Shown here: piece after piece, positions 52,439-64,000 of the stretch
How positions within the stretch are numbered: position 1 is the stretch's first letter
How the letters are laid out: the number at the start of each line of letters is the position of its first letter
DNA from: Casuarius casuarius
Lineage: Eukaryota > Chordata > Aves > Casuariiformes > Casuariidae
Length of the DNA: 64,000 nt
Reading direction: 5' to 3'
NCBI GenBank assembly: GCA_003342895.1
Contig: PTFA01000082.1
Coordinates: forward strand, 997,527-1,061,526
Position numbers and translations under genes: made by a program
The notes under the pieces: model-generated
The model's database searches: none
Told to the model about the DNA's origin: nothing
What the model saw: only the letters and a program-made list of their open reading frames with translations

Positions 52439-55400
52439 TCTTCATTCTGACTTTTCTTAATCAAATGAAGTCTTAAGCTTTTCAGTTCTTCTTTATCTCC
52501 TGGCAGACTTGCATAGGATTTAATCTACTTTTCCCTTTCTAATAGTCATGTTTTAAAAATCCCCTGTGCTTACCACAATTTAAACATCTTCCCTGGCTTT
52601 CTCAGGTGATTTGAGCATCAAACTACTTCTCACCAGGAGTGGAATTAAATAATACCATTGCTGGGAAATGGAAAATGAACCAATGCAATGTACAGATGAC
52701 ATCAATTATTAAGGACAAGTAGCTAATTTACGACAAATGAAAGATTAAAAACCACCATCACCACCACCAGATGTCTACACCAATGGGGAAAAAGTTGATA
52801 TCACTTCACCTTGAAATCATCTGTCCCAGAAGCTTGAAATTTCAGTTCCTGAAAAATCAAACTTCTTGAAATAAAGACAGAAAATTAGATGAAGTTGCCT
52901 ATGAAGAGATCCTTCTCACGGCTACTCAATTATTTTGGATATTATTTCCATCGCTTCATGAAATATGCCTCATTTTTCACATGAGCTTGCAAAACCATTA
53001 ACATTTGTGTTTGTAACAAAGGTTAAAGGAGACACTGAGGATATCATAGCCACTCAGAGCAATTTCCAGGGCTGCTCAAAGTTTAAACTGTGTTCATTTT
53101 GTTTCTTCTTTCAGAATCTGCCACAAATCTATTAAAAGAAGAGTAGCACAAGTGCATAAGTGTTGCAAATATCCATACATTTACATGTCTGGTGATAGGA
53201 TTAATATGGAGAATTAATCTGGATATTAACTAAGGCACTACTTCATACTATCAGAAAATGAGAAAAGTTAGATGCACATATCATACGTGACTGAGCAGGG
53301 AAAAATGTCGTTATCAAGCTAAGGGCTGATTTTAAATGAAATTAAAAAGGGGACAGAAGTGGAATATAAAATGGGACACCTGTTCAAAGTTTATTATGAT
53401 GACAATACTTATGGCTTATACTGGTTCATAGATGTAATGATGCCATCAGGTATATCAGGATTTAATGTCCTCAGGAAGTCCCCCAGAAACTTGTAAAGGC
53501 ATTTCAGCACTACTTAGAAAGTGGTGATAAAATAGGGTATGCAAACAATTCAAAGCTGAGATCTGAAATTCAGTGAAAGTGAAAAGGAGTTCAGACTGCT
53601 TTTCCTGGTCCAAATTTACATCTAATTAAAAGATCACTGCGTGCATGGAGGTAGACAGAAAGCAAACACCTGGGCACAAGGTAATGGGAAGTAAGAATAC
53701 TTAGTGCTCTCATTAAATAAACTCACCTGCTTGCCTGAGCAGGGCTCAATGAAAGTAAGTTCTAAGCAATATTGTGGCAAACTGAAGGAAGCGTGTAGAA
53801 GTGACAGGAGGGCTTCCCTTGCAAGCAAACTTGCTCTTATCAAATACTTTTGCTTGTTTATTTTCTGCCAAGGTTGCTTGAAAGTACTTCACTATGAAGA
53901 AAGTACAAAAGCTAGCAAAGCAAGAAGAATCCCAGATAATACGAAAGATATAATAAAATATACTAAATGATTCCCCAAATTTTACTTTTAGTTGTGCTTT
54001 TGACTCCCATGAATTGATATCCTTTTAAATAAGGCACAAAAAAATGGGCAGCTATCACACTGAATGCTCTGCAGATGTACCCACAGAGGCAGACACAGCT
54101 GTGCATGGCTGGCACAGATGTTTTAATTTTATTTTTGTTAGCTCTCAGTCAGATTTTAGGGGGAGATTACCCACAGCTGTTGCACACGGAAAAAATAACG
54201 TACTGGCACTAATCCGCATTTACAATGGGACTCATACCTACCACCACTAGATGTGGGGTTACTTGCTGCTCTAGGCAGAGAGGTGAATGCCTGTTTCTCC
54301 TGATCTTTAGTCATTCAGACAACAGTCATTAAATATTGTATCCCTAGGTGAATGTTTGTATAATGAATAAGAACAGTATCTACAGCCACATTCACAGGGA
54401 TGAAAATTATAAGTCAGAAAGAAATTTCTCCCTATGGTACAGTATTACACAACTAAGTGCCCTATGGGTTTTTATACCTTCTTTTCAAACTTTTTCCATT
54501 GCTCATTTTTTAAAATAACAGCAGATGGAACATAATTATTGTCACATACAGTGAAACCTGCATTTTTATGTTGTTTTCACTTCTCTTGTCTCCTTTTAGT
54601 TTGACTTAGTATCAGTTAATCAAACTTTTAGGCAACTAGAGAGAAGGAAGTTCTGCTGGATTCATTGAAATTAGCACATATACTCTCATGCATGTTTCTG
54701 CCTTGGTGTTCAGGACAAGCTATAACCTTTCCCAGTTCATGTTGTTTGCTGAAGAGAAAAAGGATGATAATGTGTTATTACATTTCTGACTTTAAGATCA
54801 ATTTTTTTTTTAAATTTAAAACAAAAACAAGTAAAGAATGCCCTGCAACAAGAATAACTGGTATCACTGCTTGTTCAAAAAATTCTTACTTTCTGTGTAA
54901 TATCTGCAGTACTATTTGTTTTTATAGAGTTCTTCATATGCACCACAATAATTCTTCTAGAATCAATTAATATGATTCAGTTATTTTGGAATTAATATAG
55001 TTTAATACTCACTGACATAGCACATAAATATTGGATTCAAATATATGATTACTTCTGAACAGGTGAATTCTGAAGCTTAACCATGCTCCCTTCCCCTCCT
55101 ACGCCCTCCCAAATTACACATGGGCTCTAAATAGGTACTGATCATCAAACCTCAGTGGTCCAGATTGCAAGATCAAGACTTTAATGTAAAATGAACTGAT
55201 GTTAGGGCCAAGATAGAGACATTACTCCAGAATTCTGAAGAAAGCCTTCAAAAGGCACTGTTTTCACAGATTTTTGTGGAGGAAACCCAGTCTTCCCCTC
55301 TTTGACACTATTCCTGAGAATTTATCCTCTTTGGCACCAAGGCAGATGAATGGAGAGAAAAGGCCTTGCAGACCAGGAGAGCCTGGTCTATGAGCTAATT

Positions 55401-55847
55401 CAAGCAGCGTATGTTTTCAGTCAGATGATCTGATGGTAGGAGCAGTCTTGACAAAACCTTTAAAAAAAATGCCATAAACATGTCAGCCAGTCAACCTTTT
55501 TTAACCTCTTTATATCTATGCCTCAGTCCTTCAAAAGTTAATGAACATGTATGCATATGNGTAATATGAGAGGTCACTAAGAGTCACACCTCTGGTCTTC
55601 AGGCTGCTAAAGGAAGAATTAGCATAAACCTCTACAGAAATCATGCAGGACATTAGCTCCTTTTTTCCAGTCTAATTCTTATTCTAATCTCTCTTTCTAT
55701 TCTTCTCAAGGAGACCCATTTCGTGTAGTTTGGTTTTGCGGAGGGGAGGAAGGCTGATTTGTAACTCTGGGCTAGGCAGCAAGAGTGCATGGCTTGTGTA
55801 GCCACAGCCATCAGGAATTGTAGTTTGCTTACTGTTTCAGTCACATG
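52439..55847. other. Intron 6 sequence between the two CR1 relics
   Basis: AT-rich. A short (cac/cat) trinucleotide patch occurs near 52753-52772. Nothing else was recognised. Confidence 0.55.
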
Positions 55848-55985
55848 TTCCAAAGTTTTAAGGCCAGAAAGCACCACTGGGATTCTAATAGGATTTCCTG
55901 CATAAAAGTGGAAGGAATTAATTTCCCTAAAGTGATGCCTGCTTCAAAAACAGCAGTTGAACTAAAGAACATCCTTGGGAAGCAA
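55848..55985 (-). mobile_element. Old CR1-family LINE 3' end, antisense copy
   Basis: Read on the plus strand, ttttaaggccagaaagcacc, then actgggattctaatagga and tttcctgcataaaa, matches the reverse complement of the common sauropsid CR1 terminus (aaggccagaagggaccact...gatcatctagtc...cctgcataacac). The match continues more weakly through gtgatgcctgcttcaaaa and gttgaactaaagaacatc. Only about 140 bp survive and the element is strongly diverged. Confidence 0.75.
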
Positions 55986-58900
55986 TGGCTTTGGGGCTGG
56001 GGACATGCAAGAGTGAGAAGAGGAACAAACACGAAGAAATCTGTCCCACCATTGGTAACACCACTATGGTATAAAAATTCTGTACTGTTTCTAATCCAAA
56101 TTTGTCTGTATTAAGTTTCCAGACACTTGTCCCTGTTCTAGCTTGCCTGCTAGGTCAGAGTCCTCTATTACCAAATTCCTGTTTTTCACACATATTTGTA
56201 AATATACTGATCAAATCATCTTTTGACTNTTTTGGGGACAGGGAGATGGGTAAGTGGATTGATTTCCTGAAATCTTGTGCTTTCAAGAATATCATTTAAT
56301 CCTCAACTTACTCCTTTGGACCTTTCTTTGTATCCAACCAATCTTTTCATCAGCCTTCTTGAATCGAACAGTCAGATCTACAAAATACTCAATTAGCAGT
56401 CCTACCAGTGCTGAGAATGAAAGCAAAGCAGGCCTCCTAATCCTGCCTGATAGTCTCCTGTTTATACATTCCAGGATCATCTCATCCCCTTCAGCCAGAA
56501 TGTCATACTGCCAGCTCATGCCCAGTCATTATGTTCTGTGATCCCCAAGACAGTCACTTATTCTGAAGATGAATTTCCCTATTCTGAAGTATGGCATACA
56601 TTTTACATATTTTTAGGCAGATTAGAACACATAGTGTTAAATAGCATACATATACTTGCCCAACAATGATTTTCCAGTTGAAAATTACAGTTTTAATTCT
56701 ACTTCTTAGCCAGTTTTACCTAAATATATGTCTAGTTGATTTTATACCAGTCTAAGTTCCTGATCAAAACAACACATAGTTCCAAGTTGCAAGCCATATG
56801 GAGATCTTGTTGCATTACACTAACACTAACGCCATTATCAAATAAACTTACAATCTCAGCAGAAAAGATACTAAGTCAGACTGACAAAATCAATTTCTAT
56901 AAATACATGCAGACTAACTTTAAGTAGATACCTTCTTAAATCTCTATTAATCATGGCCTATATAAACTCTCAGTAGCTTCTTCTGAGAATTATAGAATAG
57001 CTGTAATGACTTAATTCCTGTGCTAGTAATCAATAATACTAAAAGCTAAAGAATCTCAGAATTTATTAATGATATGAAATTCTCATGTAACAGAAGCATC
57101 AGGGTTTGTGTGTGATAAGCAAAAAAATCAGAGAGACAGTTTTCTTCACATCTTGCTTACACAGCATCACGTGTTTCATTCTTAATCTGACAGCACGAAC
57201 CCCTTATGTTCTCTGGTAGCAGCACATATATAAAACTTAAAGATCTCTAAACAAAACAGAAATACACCCAAGTATGGTCCCCAATCCTCTTTTACTGCTA
57301 CTTTTATTTTATTTAACTTTTGAAGTAAAACAATGGCCAGGAAGAAGCTGTCCATATTCAAGTCAGCTCTGAAATCTGGCATGCCATTCCCCATCCAGCC
57401 TGTCCTACCATTCCACTACTTCTCAAGTACCTTCTCAAGAATACTCTAAACAACCCAGCAGCTTTTCACGGTTGTCATTTTTACTTTTGGAAGAGCATCT
57501 CTGTCTTCTTAAAGCTCTCCACAGTTGTAATCCCAAATCCCAAAACACCTCCCCTCTAACCAAGAAGATATTCTCAGACTCCCCGCTACCAGCCCATAAT
57601 GCCTGCTGTCTTCTCCTCGCTGAGTCTCCCACCCTCTGCAAATGCCCTTTCTGTTTCACTCAATCTGTTTCTCATGCAATATCATGACTTAGTGACTGAA
57701 ATTTCTGGTGAGAAATAAAAACAACAAATAAAACCAACTGCATAATGCTAATATCCGCTCCTCTCTTCTCCAGTTGTTTTCAAAATATAGAAGTGCTCCT
57801 AGCACCATAGCTGCGTGGCAAACAAATGCCAATTCCAGCCGGGTACTTTCAGAGACTGTTGGCCTAATGCTCGCTACCAGCCACCAACCTCAGTAACACT
57901 TTTGTTCTGCTGTTTCCTTTACAAAAACAGATGTGAAGAAGCAGCATGGATCTCATGAGAAGAAAGACCTTCATAAAATCAGAAGGTCATGGTGTGACAT
58001 GAGAAAGCACCACCTGTGCCTATGATTTCTATAAACAAATATGATACAGGGAAAAAAGCTGAATGGCAACTCTAGAGGGAAACCAAAGTGAAGCTGAAGT
58101 CTAACAGGCATATTTGGCCAACCACAAGAACTACAGATATTCCGGCAAAGCAGCAAGGAATAGAGCTGGTGAAAACAACATGGAAAAATCATCTGGAGCT
58201 TCCTACAAACTCATAAGGAAGAGCAAAATCCATGACTGTGCTAGTCTTAAAAAAAAAAAAAAGTATTACAAACAAACCCTTTTCCCAAAATGCTAATTTT
58301 GGAAATTGCTAAGCTATGCTTGTGATATTGCTGTGATAGAGAATGAAATGTAAAACTGGAATTTTAAATGGACAAAGCCTGGCAAACATCACAACTCCGG
58401 AATATCTGAAGGCATTGTTTGTACAGGAAGTTATTCAAGAGCAACACAAGTAAAGGTTGAAGCTTAGGTATATTAGGTCTACAGAAATATACAGCAAGAA
58501 TGAAGAATAGGATATAGACTATAGGATGGTCAGGACATTTTAAAAAATACATAACAGGAATTAGGAAATTGGAAATGCATTAATTACAATTGTAAATTTA
58601 AATGAGGAATGACATTCAAGTATGGAAAATTCAAAATATTATTAACTGAATAAATTGCAGATCAAACATCTTTAAAGCAATATTATGCTAGAAGTGGGTA
58701 ATTTTCTTTCTGTATCTTCCAGGCTAAGATCTGAAGGCATTAAATACTCTTGCAAAAATAGCTATTTCTATTCATATTGTTTTTGTCAAGCAGAATTTTG
58801 AAAATATATGACATTCAAATATTTTGGTTTACTTCTTCCATTTGAGACCTTACTGCAAGTTTTCCTATTAATGCTCAGCTTTCTGTGGCTAGGCAAAATG

Positions 58901-59484
58901 TATGGACTACTGATGTCTACCCTTTCTTTTATAGAATGGTCTCTGCAAAGCAGCAAACTCTAGGAACAACTCAAATCAGCTGTATTTCCTTTAACGCTTT
59001 AGTGGGAACTGAACTCAAAAGGAGTTGTAACAATATACAGCTCCTGAACTCATAGGTTCAAACAAGAGTACTCCACTAAGGTCCTATTATTTTTATTACG
59101 TTATTTTCTCAGGTCAATCCTCTGTAATTGTGCTTAANAGAAGACAGATCTGAAGTTTCATCAGTTAGCAGTAGAAGATCTTTCGGAACTATTTACTCAG
59201 TTGTAGGATGCAGGGGTTAGTTAGCTACATAGAGGAACATACACAACAAAAATAATGCCTAAAGGTTAAATTCCTCAAATCTGTTTCAAGGACACTTCAC
59301 TTTTACAAGATACTCTCTCCAGTAAGGGAAATTGGTCATCATTAATTCCTTTTTCATTTTCCAAAACCCTGGATAGGACTACACAAGTCAGTGACACATT
59401 TTTATTCCCTGTTAGTGAACATTTCCTTTTCACTTGTTTTATCATGAGGACTCAATCTTTTCCATATTAAATCGATGGAAAATT

Positions 59485-59504
59485 TCCCATTGAACTCAAT
59501 GGGA
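59485..59504. repeat. Perfect 9-bp inverted repeat, MITE-core-like
   Basis: Arms tcccattga and tcaatggga are separated by two bases. This resembles the centre expected for the palindromic repeat family seen in decayed form at 43.9 kb, suggesting a second old copy. The flanks are too eroded to set element limits. Confidence 0.45.
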
Positions 59505-62500
59505 CATAAACTGAATTTGAAGCCTTGCCACAGTTACAGGTGTTATTTCTGATTTACCTTTCAAAGACAGGCCGCTTANGACATGTTATCTGGTAATACA
59601 CATCATACATATACATAGAAATCATTGCCTTAATGAAGGTTGAAAAGATTAATTTCTTTTTAATTCTGTGGTACTCAAATTCATTTAAGAATGTGTCTAT
59701 TTAGTAAAAAATACACTTAACAAAATCCCAGAACAGCCAGTATATTTTCTGATGATTCAGTTCCCTTTGGAGCTTTTCCCTGAGAGAAGTCCTGGAGGCA
59801 TTCCTTTACAATTTCTTTCAAATTGTTACAGAAGAATTTTTTAGAGACTTTAGGAGAAAAAAATATTATTGGATTTCTTTCCCTATATCCTGACACTGAC
59901 TCACACCCTCTGTCCAGACTAATATGTATGCTTCCACAGCATGATTATATGCTTGTCTACTATAGAAAGACAATTCCTGCTGTATTTGTGAAAAGTGTCC
60001 TGTAGATTCCTGTTGATTCTTACAGCTTAATTGTATTTTAGGATCCAGAAGAGAAGTAACAAGGCAGCTGCAAGGTCTTTTGCCTCAAAGAAGAACAGTG
60101 TCTTTTCAGAGTATATTCATGAGTCACAGTTTTAAAGGTGGTAATATGCAAGTCTACCCAACCACAGTCACCTTGCTGATTAGAGAGACCAGGTCACTGT
60201 TATTCTGTGTTGCTAACAACATAGCCAGAAATGCTGCAAGGACTATAGCTGTTTCTAGGGGCTATTCATTTGGCATTTGCTCTGAAGTATCTGTTAAAAA
60301 AAAAATTGCTTGTCCAATCAAGGCAGAGAACAAAATATAAGAAAGAAGGCCATACTGAATAGTCAAGGTCAGTTGATTTGCTGACATGCTCAGGGCTGGA
60401 TTGAGTTTGGAGTAGACAACTGGATCAGTCCATGTGGAAACCGAATATTCTTACATAATTCAGGAAATGTTTGTATACGTTTCAGACACAAACAGGAGTT
60501 CTAAAGATATGATAGGAAATGCAGCCTAACAGTTACTTCACTTCCCACACTGAGATATGATTCCAGTGCCAAAGCTGGATCAGAAATACATATCTGAAAT
60601 GATGCTTGTGTTGTATATGTTTCATACAACATGAAATATGAAATAAATTTTAAATTATCACAGCTGTTGCTGTTACACCAGAATGAAATTCATCTCCATT
60701 TTAGAGAAATGTTGCTACTGTAAGAATTTTAAATAGGAGGAATTTTTCAATGGAGGATATTTTGTCAATGCAAAGTAAGCACTGTTGTTGATTGGACAAA
60801 AGGGTCTGAATCAAGTCTCTGACAGTACTTAAAGGTTTTTTACATATATGTTGAGCGGTTTACCACAAATGGCATCAGAATATAACTGGGCCTTCCTTAT
60901 TTTAAAATAAAATAAACTTCATCCATATCTGACATCTAATTCATGTATTTTCTAAAAATAATAAAGTACATTGACGCGTGTTAGGATTAATTTGTGGGAG
61001 ACGCGCCATTCAGGAATGACATGGATTTGGTGACTGCAGTTCAAAATAACATAAAGTATTGTGGTCAGTAACCACAATGAAAAAGCTTCATCTGAGATGT
61101 TTAATATTGAAGGAATCAATCATATACAAGATTTAGTGACATGAGACATACTGAATGGGTAAAACCTAACTGGGGGTAGGGAACTATTAAAAAGAATGAA
61201 TGATACTCTTGACTAAAATGTTTTGCACACTTTGTAGAGAAAAGTATTTGCTTAATTTGTACAGAATGGTCACATTAAGATAGTAGATACACACAGATGC
61301 TCTAATTGAAGTGCAATAGGTTGCATACTTATCCCAGCTGACTTTCTGTGAGTAAACGACATTTAAATTGAGGAAAGTCTTTGAAGAAATTTTAAAGCTT
61401 TTGAAACTAGATACAAACAAATTAGATAAACCTCTGCAGAAGTTCTTGTAATGTATTGTAATGTTTTATTTGTGTGCAAGTTTGAGGTGAAGCTTCATCT
61501 CACAAATTATTTTTCCTAATTACATCTTATTTTCAGTTTCCATTTTTTGCAGTTGGAAAATCAGACTGTGAGTAGTGGAGGTAAGCCTATAGTACGCGGC
61601 TTGTGACAATAATTTCATATCTCTTAACATGCAGAAAACAGAAAGCATAAAACAGTATTATTATGTTGTACAGTTAAACAGCTATTCATTTTTTTCTCCT
61701 ACACTGACTTTTCCATTTCTAAGAGTGCCAAATACCACTATAAGGGTTCATACAAGAGGGAGGTTGATTTGTTGTTTCCTTCCTGGATATAGCATTTTTG
61801 CTGTTTTTCCTTTTTATTTCTGAGTACTTTTCTGCATTTTTCTAATACAAATGCCAGTCAGAATATAAACACATATTTGTTTTTGGTGTTTCCAGAATAG
61901 AACAGTTCTCAATATTAAGACTGGTACCAGCAGTAGAAATTCTTATGCTTATGTAGTAATTCAATATTTGATTCTGCAGACAGAACTTTACTAATGCCTG
62001 CCATGTAACAAATAAGGTATCAGAGGTAGCAAAAAAGCTACTTCAAATAGGGCTTGAGGAGCAGTGCAGGTGTTAAGTAAGCAAGAGCAAAGTCTGATTA
62101 ATATTTTTGTCCAGACCAAACATGACAAATACATCTGTTTGATTACACTACATGTAATAGTCATTGTTGCTATCATAACACATTCAGCTGTTATTGTCCA
62201 GAACATCATTCATTGCCTTCATGATCACANTGATTCTTCCATGATGGACCACAGTCCCTTGTCTTAATGACAGAAAATGTGTGTCAAAGATAGTGCTAAA
62301 CCAACAGAGAAGAACAGGGATATCAGACAGAGAAACTTCCTGCATTTCTGAATGGATTTTTTTTCACATATATTATTTTTCAGGTAAAATATTTTGGACC
62401 TCTCATTTTCAGTGAGAAAGAAAAGTACAGAAAACAGTTACTTTAAAAAAAGTTGAAAACTGAAATTTCTTTTGAAGAGTTTTGATGGAAAAAAATGTGG

Positions 62501-63184
62501 CCAGCCTTATTTCAGTTTTGGTATTTTCCAGTTTTGGAGTGCTTGACTTTTCTACTGTGATAGTCTTTTGATGAAAACAAAAAATATATAATCTATATAA
62601 CACCTCTTTCAAATTCACACAGGGTGAGGTGTACTGGGTGTCTCAGGGAATTCTTAGTGAGCTATAGACTCTTACACCTGGAGGTCATCAAACTGAAACC
62701 TACCCTAGTTCAATTACAGTAATTTGCATACCACTGTGAATATGCAACTCACCTCCTTAAATTATTTTGCATAATATATGTATTTAATACTTGGAATCAG
62801 TCCTATAAAAGCAGTCAACACTTGACAGCTCCAGCCAGGCACCAAAAAACAAAAGAAATTGCTAACTTTTGCACTCTGTGAAGCTGCTGATCATTATTAA
62901 GACATCCAGAAATCTGCAGCTGTTGAAGTGATATCTGAGATGAGTTTGCTTCCACAATAGATGGCAGGTGAGAGAGAGCTGGAAGACTGCAATGACTGCC
63001 AAGGTCAGTGCTCGCATACCAATATGACGAGATGTGCCAAGTGGCAAAAGCAACTCTGCTCACAAAAGCTGTCACTCAGAATGGCCTCCATAGCTTCTAC
63101 AGCTGGGTCCGAATCTGGGACACTAATGTAGCTAGAGCTGCCAGCCTCGACTGCTGTTATAGCTGGCATGGTCCAGGGAACGGC

Positions 63185-63224
63185 ACAGCTACCCAGAAGC
63201 AAGAACAGCTACCCAGAAGCAAGG
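63185..63224 (+). repeat. 20-bp tandem duplication
   Basis: Two adjacent copies of a 20-bp unit beginning acagctacccagaagcaag, differing only in the last base (a then g). Near-identity indicates a recent duplication. Confidence 0.9.
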
Positions 63225-64000
63225 GCAGACTTGTCAAGTAATGAACTCAATGATTTCCCTGAAGTGATGCAGGACCTCTGCAACCTGCCATATCACAATA
63301 CCTCCCCCCATCATTGTTTTTTACAGCTTCAGCCCATTCATCCTCCCTTTTGAATATATGTATGCACTTATTTTTAATTCTCTACGTGAATCAAAACAGT
63401 GTTCCTGAAAATTTGCCCTCTGCTATCTGCCAAATCTCAGGGGTAAACTAATTGCTGCATGTGACAACCAGGAAAATATTTGTCTGCAGCAGATTGGGTA
63501 ATACACTTTATATGCAGAGCAGCATGATGAAGAGGAACTGTGACAGATTTATGTTTGTGTTGGTCCAGACTCAGGGTCATGAGGGTTGCAACTTGGCCCT
63601 TTGCTTTTGAGGGCTTGATGAAGCAGCAGAGCAATCGAGACAGGTTTGAGCAGCCTTCAGAATAGCTGTTGCAATGCTTCATGCACGTCTTTACACATGC
63701 AAAGAATTGTCACTTGGGTGACAATTAAACATGGAAAAGAGAAGTGTAGATTGCTGTAATATGTGATCTTCTCCAGCTAGAAAAATCCTTCTCATTCTGT
63801 TCCAGCCCTGCATGCCCCTGGCACATGCTTCAGGAGAGACATAGAGTATTTTTCTAGGGGGGATATCTGCAGGGAAGACTTTGCAGTACTCCTGGCTAGA
63901 TCAGAGGGGTTGCAGCAAAACACAAAATCTTTACCCTAAGCCCACGCAGATCTTCAGCTGGGGAAAGGTACGGAAAGGTATTTTATACCAGGCAATATAA

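Larger units (their letters stand above)
12458..64000 (-). other. PRKN: Part of PRKN intron 6 (at least 51.5 kb)
   Basis: All sequence upstream of exon 7 in gene orientation. PRKN introns are known to be extremely long in vertebrates, which fits more than 51 kb without another parkin exon. I looked on the minus strand for the exon 6 peptide (FFFKCGAHP and ITCITCTDVR, human) and did not see it, but a by-eye search of this length is not exhaustive. The intron holds the LTR, CR1, MIR and MITE relics, CpG-rich patches and simple repeats listed separately. Confidence 0.82.
55986..64000. other. Distal intron 6 sequence to the window end
   Basis: AT-rich, with the palindrome at 59.49 kb and the 20-bp tandem duplication at 63.19 kb. 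No coding segment was recognised on either strand up to the window end. Confidence 0.55.

Noticed and set aside
12458..64000. PRKN exon 6 inside the window
   Set aside because: No minus-strand match to its expected peptide (FFFKCGAHP, ITCITC) was seen by eye; a translated alignment would settle it.
1..64000. tRNA, rRNA, CRISPR or bacterial-type genes
   Set aside because: No cloverleaf box motifs, regular spacer-repeat arrays or dense coding were found; the sequence is vertebrate intron.

Overview
This window is vertebrate nuclear DNA: about 60% or more A+T, with no operons or long reading frames and many short simple repeats. It holds one certain coding segment, a single 137-bp exon of PRKN (PARK2, parkin E3 ubiquitin ligase) on the minus strand at 12321-12457. 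The exon encodes parkin residues 246-290 (human numbering) in RING1. Its length, both splice phases and every expected zinc ligand match human exon 7. The window is therefore a slice of the very large PRKN gene: positions 1-12320 are part of intron 7 and 12458-64000 are part of intron 6. I could not find exon 6 or exon 8, so both probably lie outside.

The repeat content points to a sauropsid, most likely a bird. There are no Alu/B1/L1-type mammalian repeats and overall repeat density is low. There are old CR1 LINE fragments (about 51.95-52.44 kb plus strand; 55.85-55.99 kb minus strand), an ancient MIR-type SINE (35.03-35.30 kb) and palindromic MITE-like cores (43.9 kb, 59.5 kb). The youngest-looking insertion is a 573-bp solo LTR of an endogenous retrovirus (12504-13076) with TG...CA ends, a TATA box, an AATAAA signal and a perfect 5-bp target-site duplication. 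It is antisense to PRKN and its duplication ends only 41 bp from the exon 7 splice acceptor. The bird assignment is inference; a crocodilian or turtle is not excluded.

Layout: 1-12.3 kb is intron 7 with purine tracts and an AT-rich tandem patch. Exon 7 and the LTR occupy 12.3-13.1 kb. From 13.1 to 64 kb is intron 6, with a strong CpG island carrying a tight G-quadruplex motif at 21.17-21.48 kb and a smaller CpG-rich patch at 45.6-45.8 kb. A 160-bp near-homopurine tract lies at 39.75-39.92 kb, and the old transposon relics are scattered through the rest. Two plus-strand open frames (30.35-30.98 kb and 38.39-38.67 kb) have splice-like borders, but I recognise no protein in them. About 25-30 isolated N positions are scattered through the window.

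No tRNA, rRNA, CRISPR or prokaryotic feature was seen. The best candidates for a new observation are the LTR almost on top of the exon 7 acceptor and the orphan intronic CpG island.
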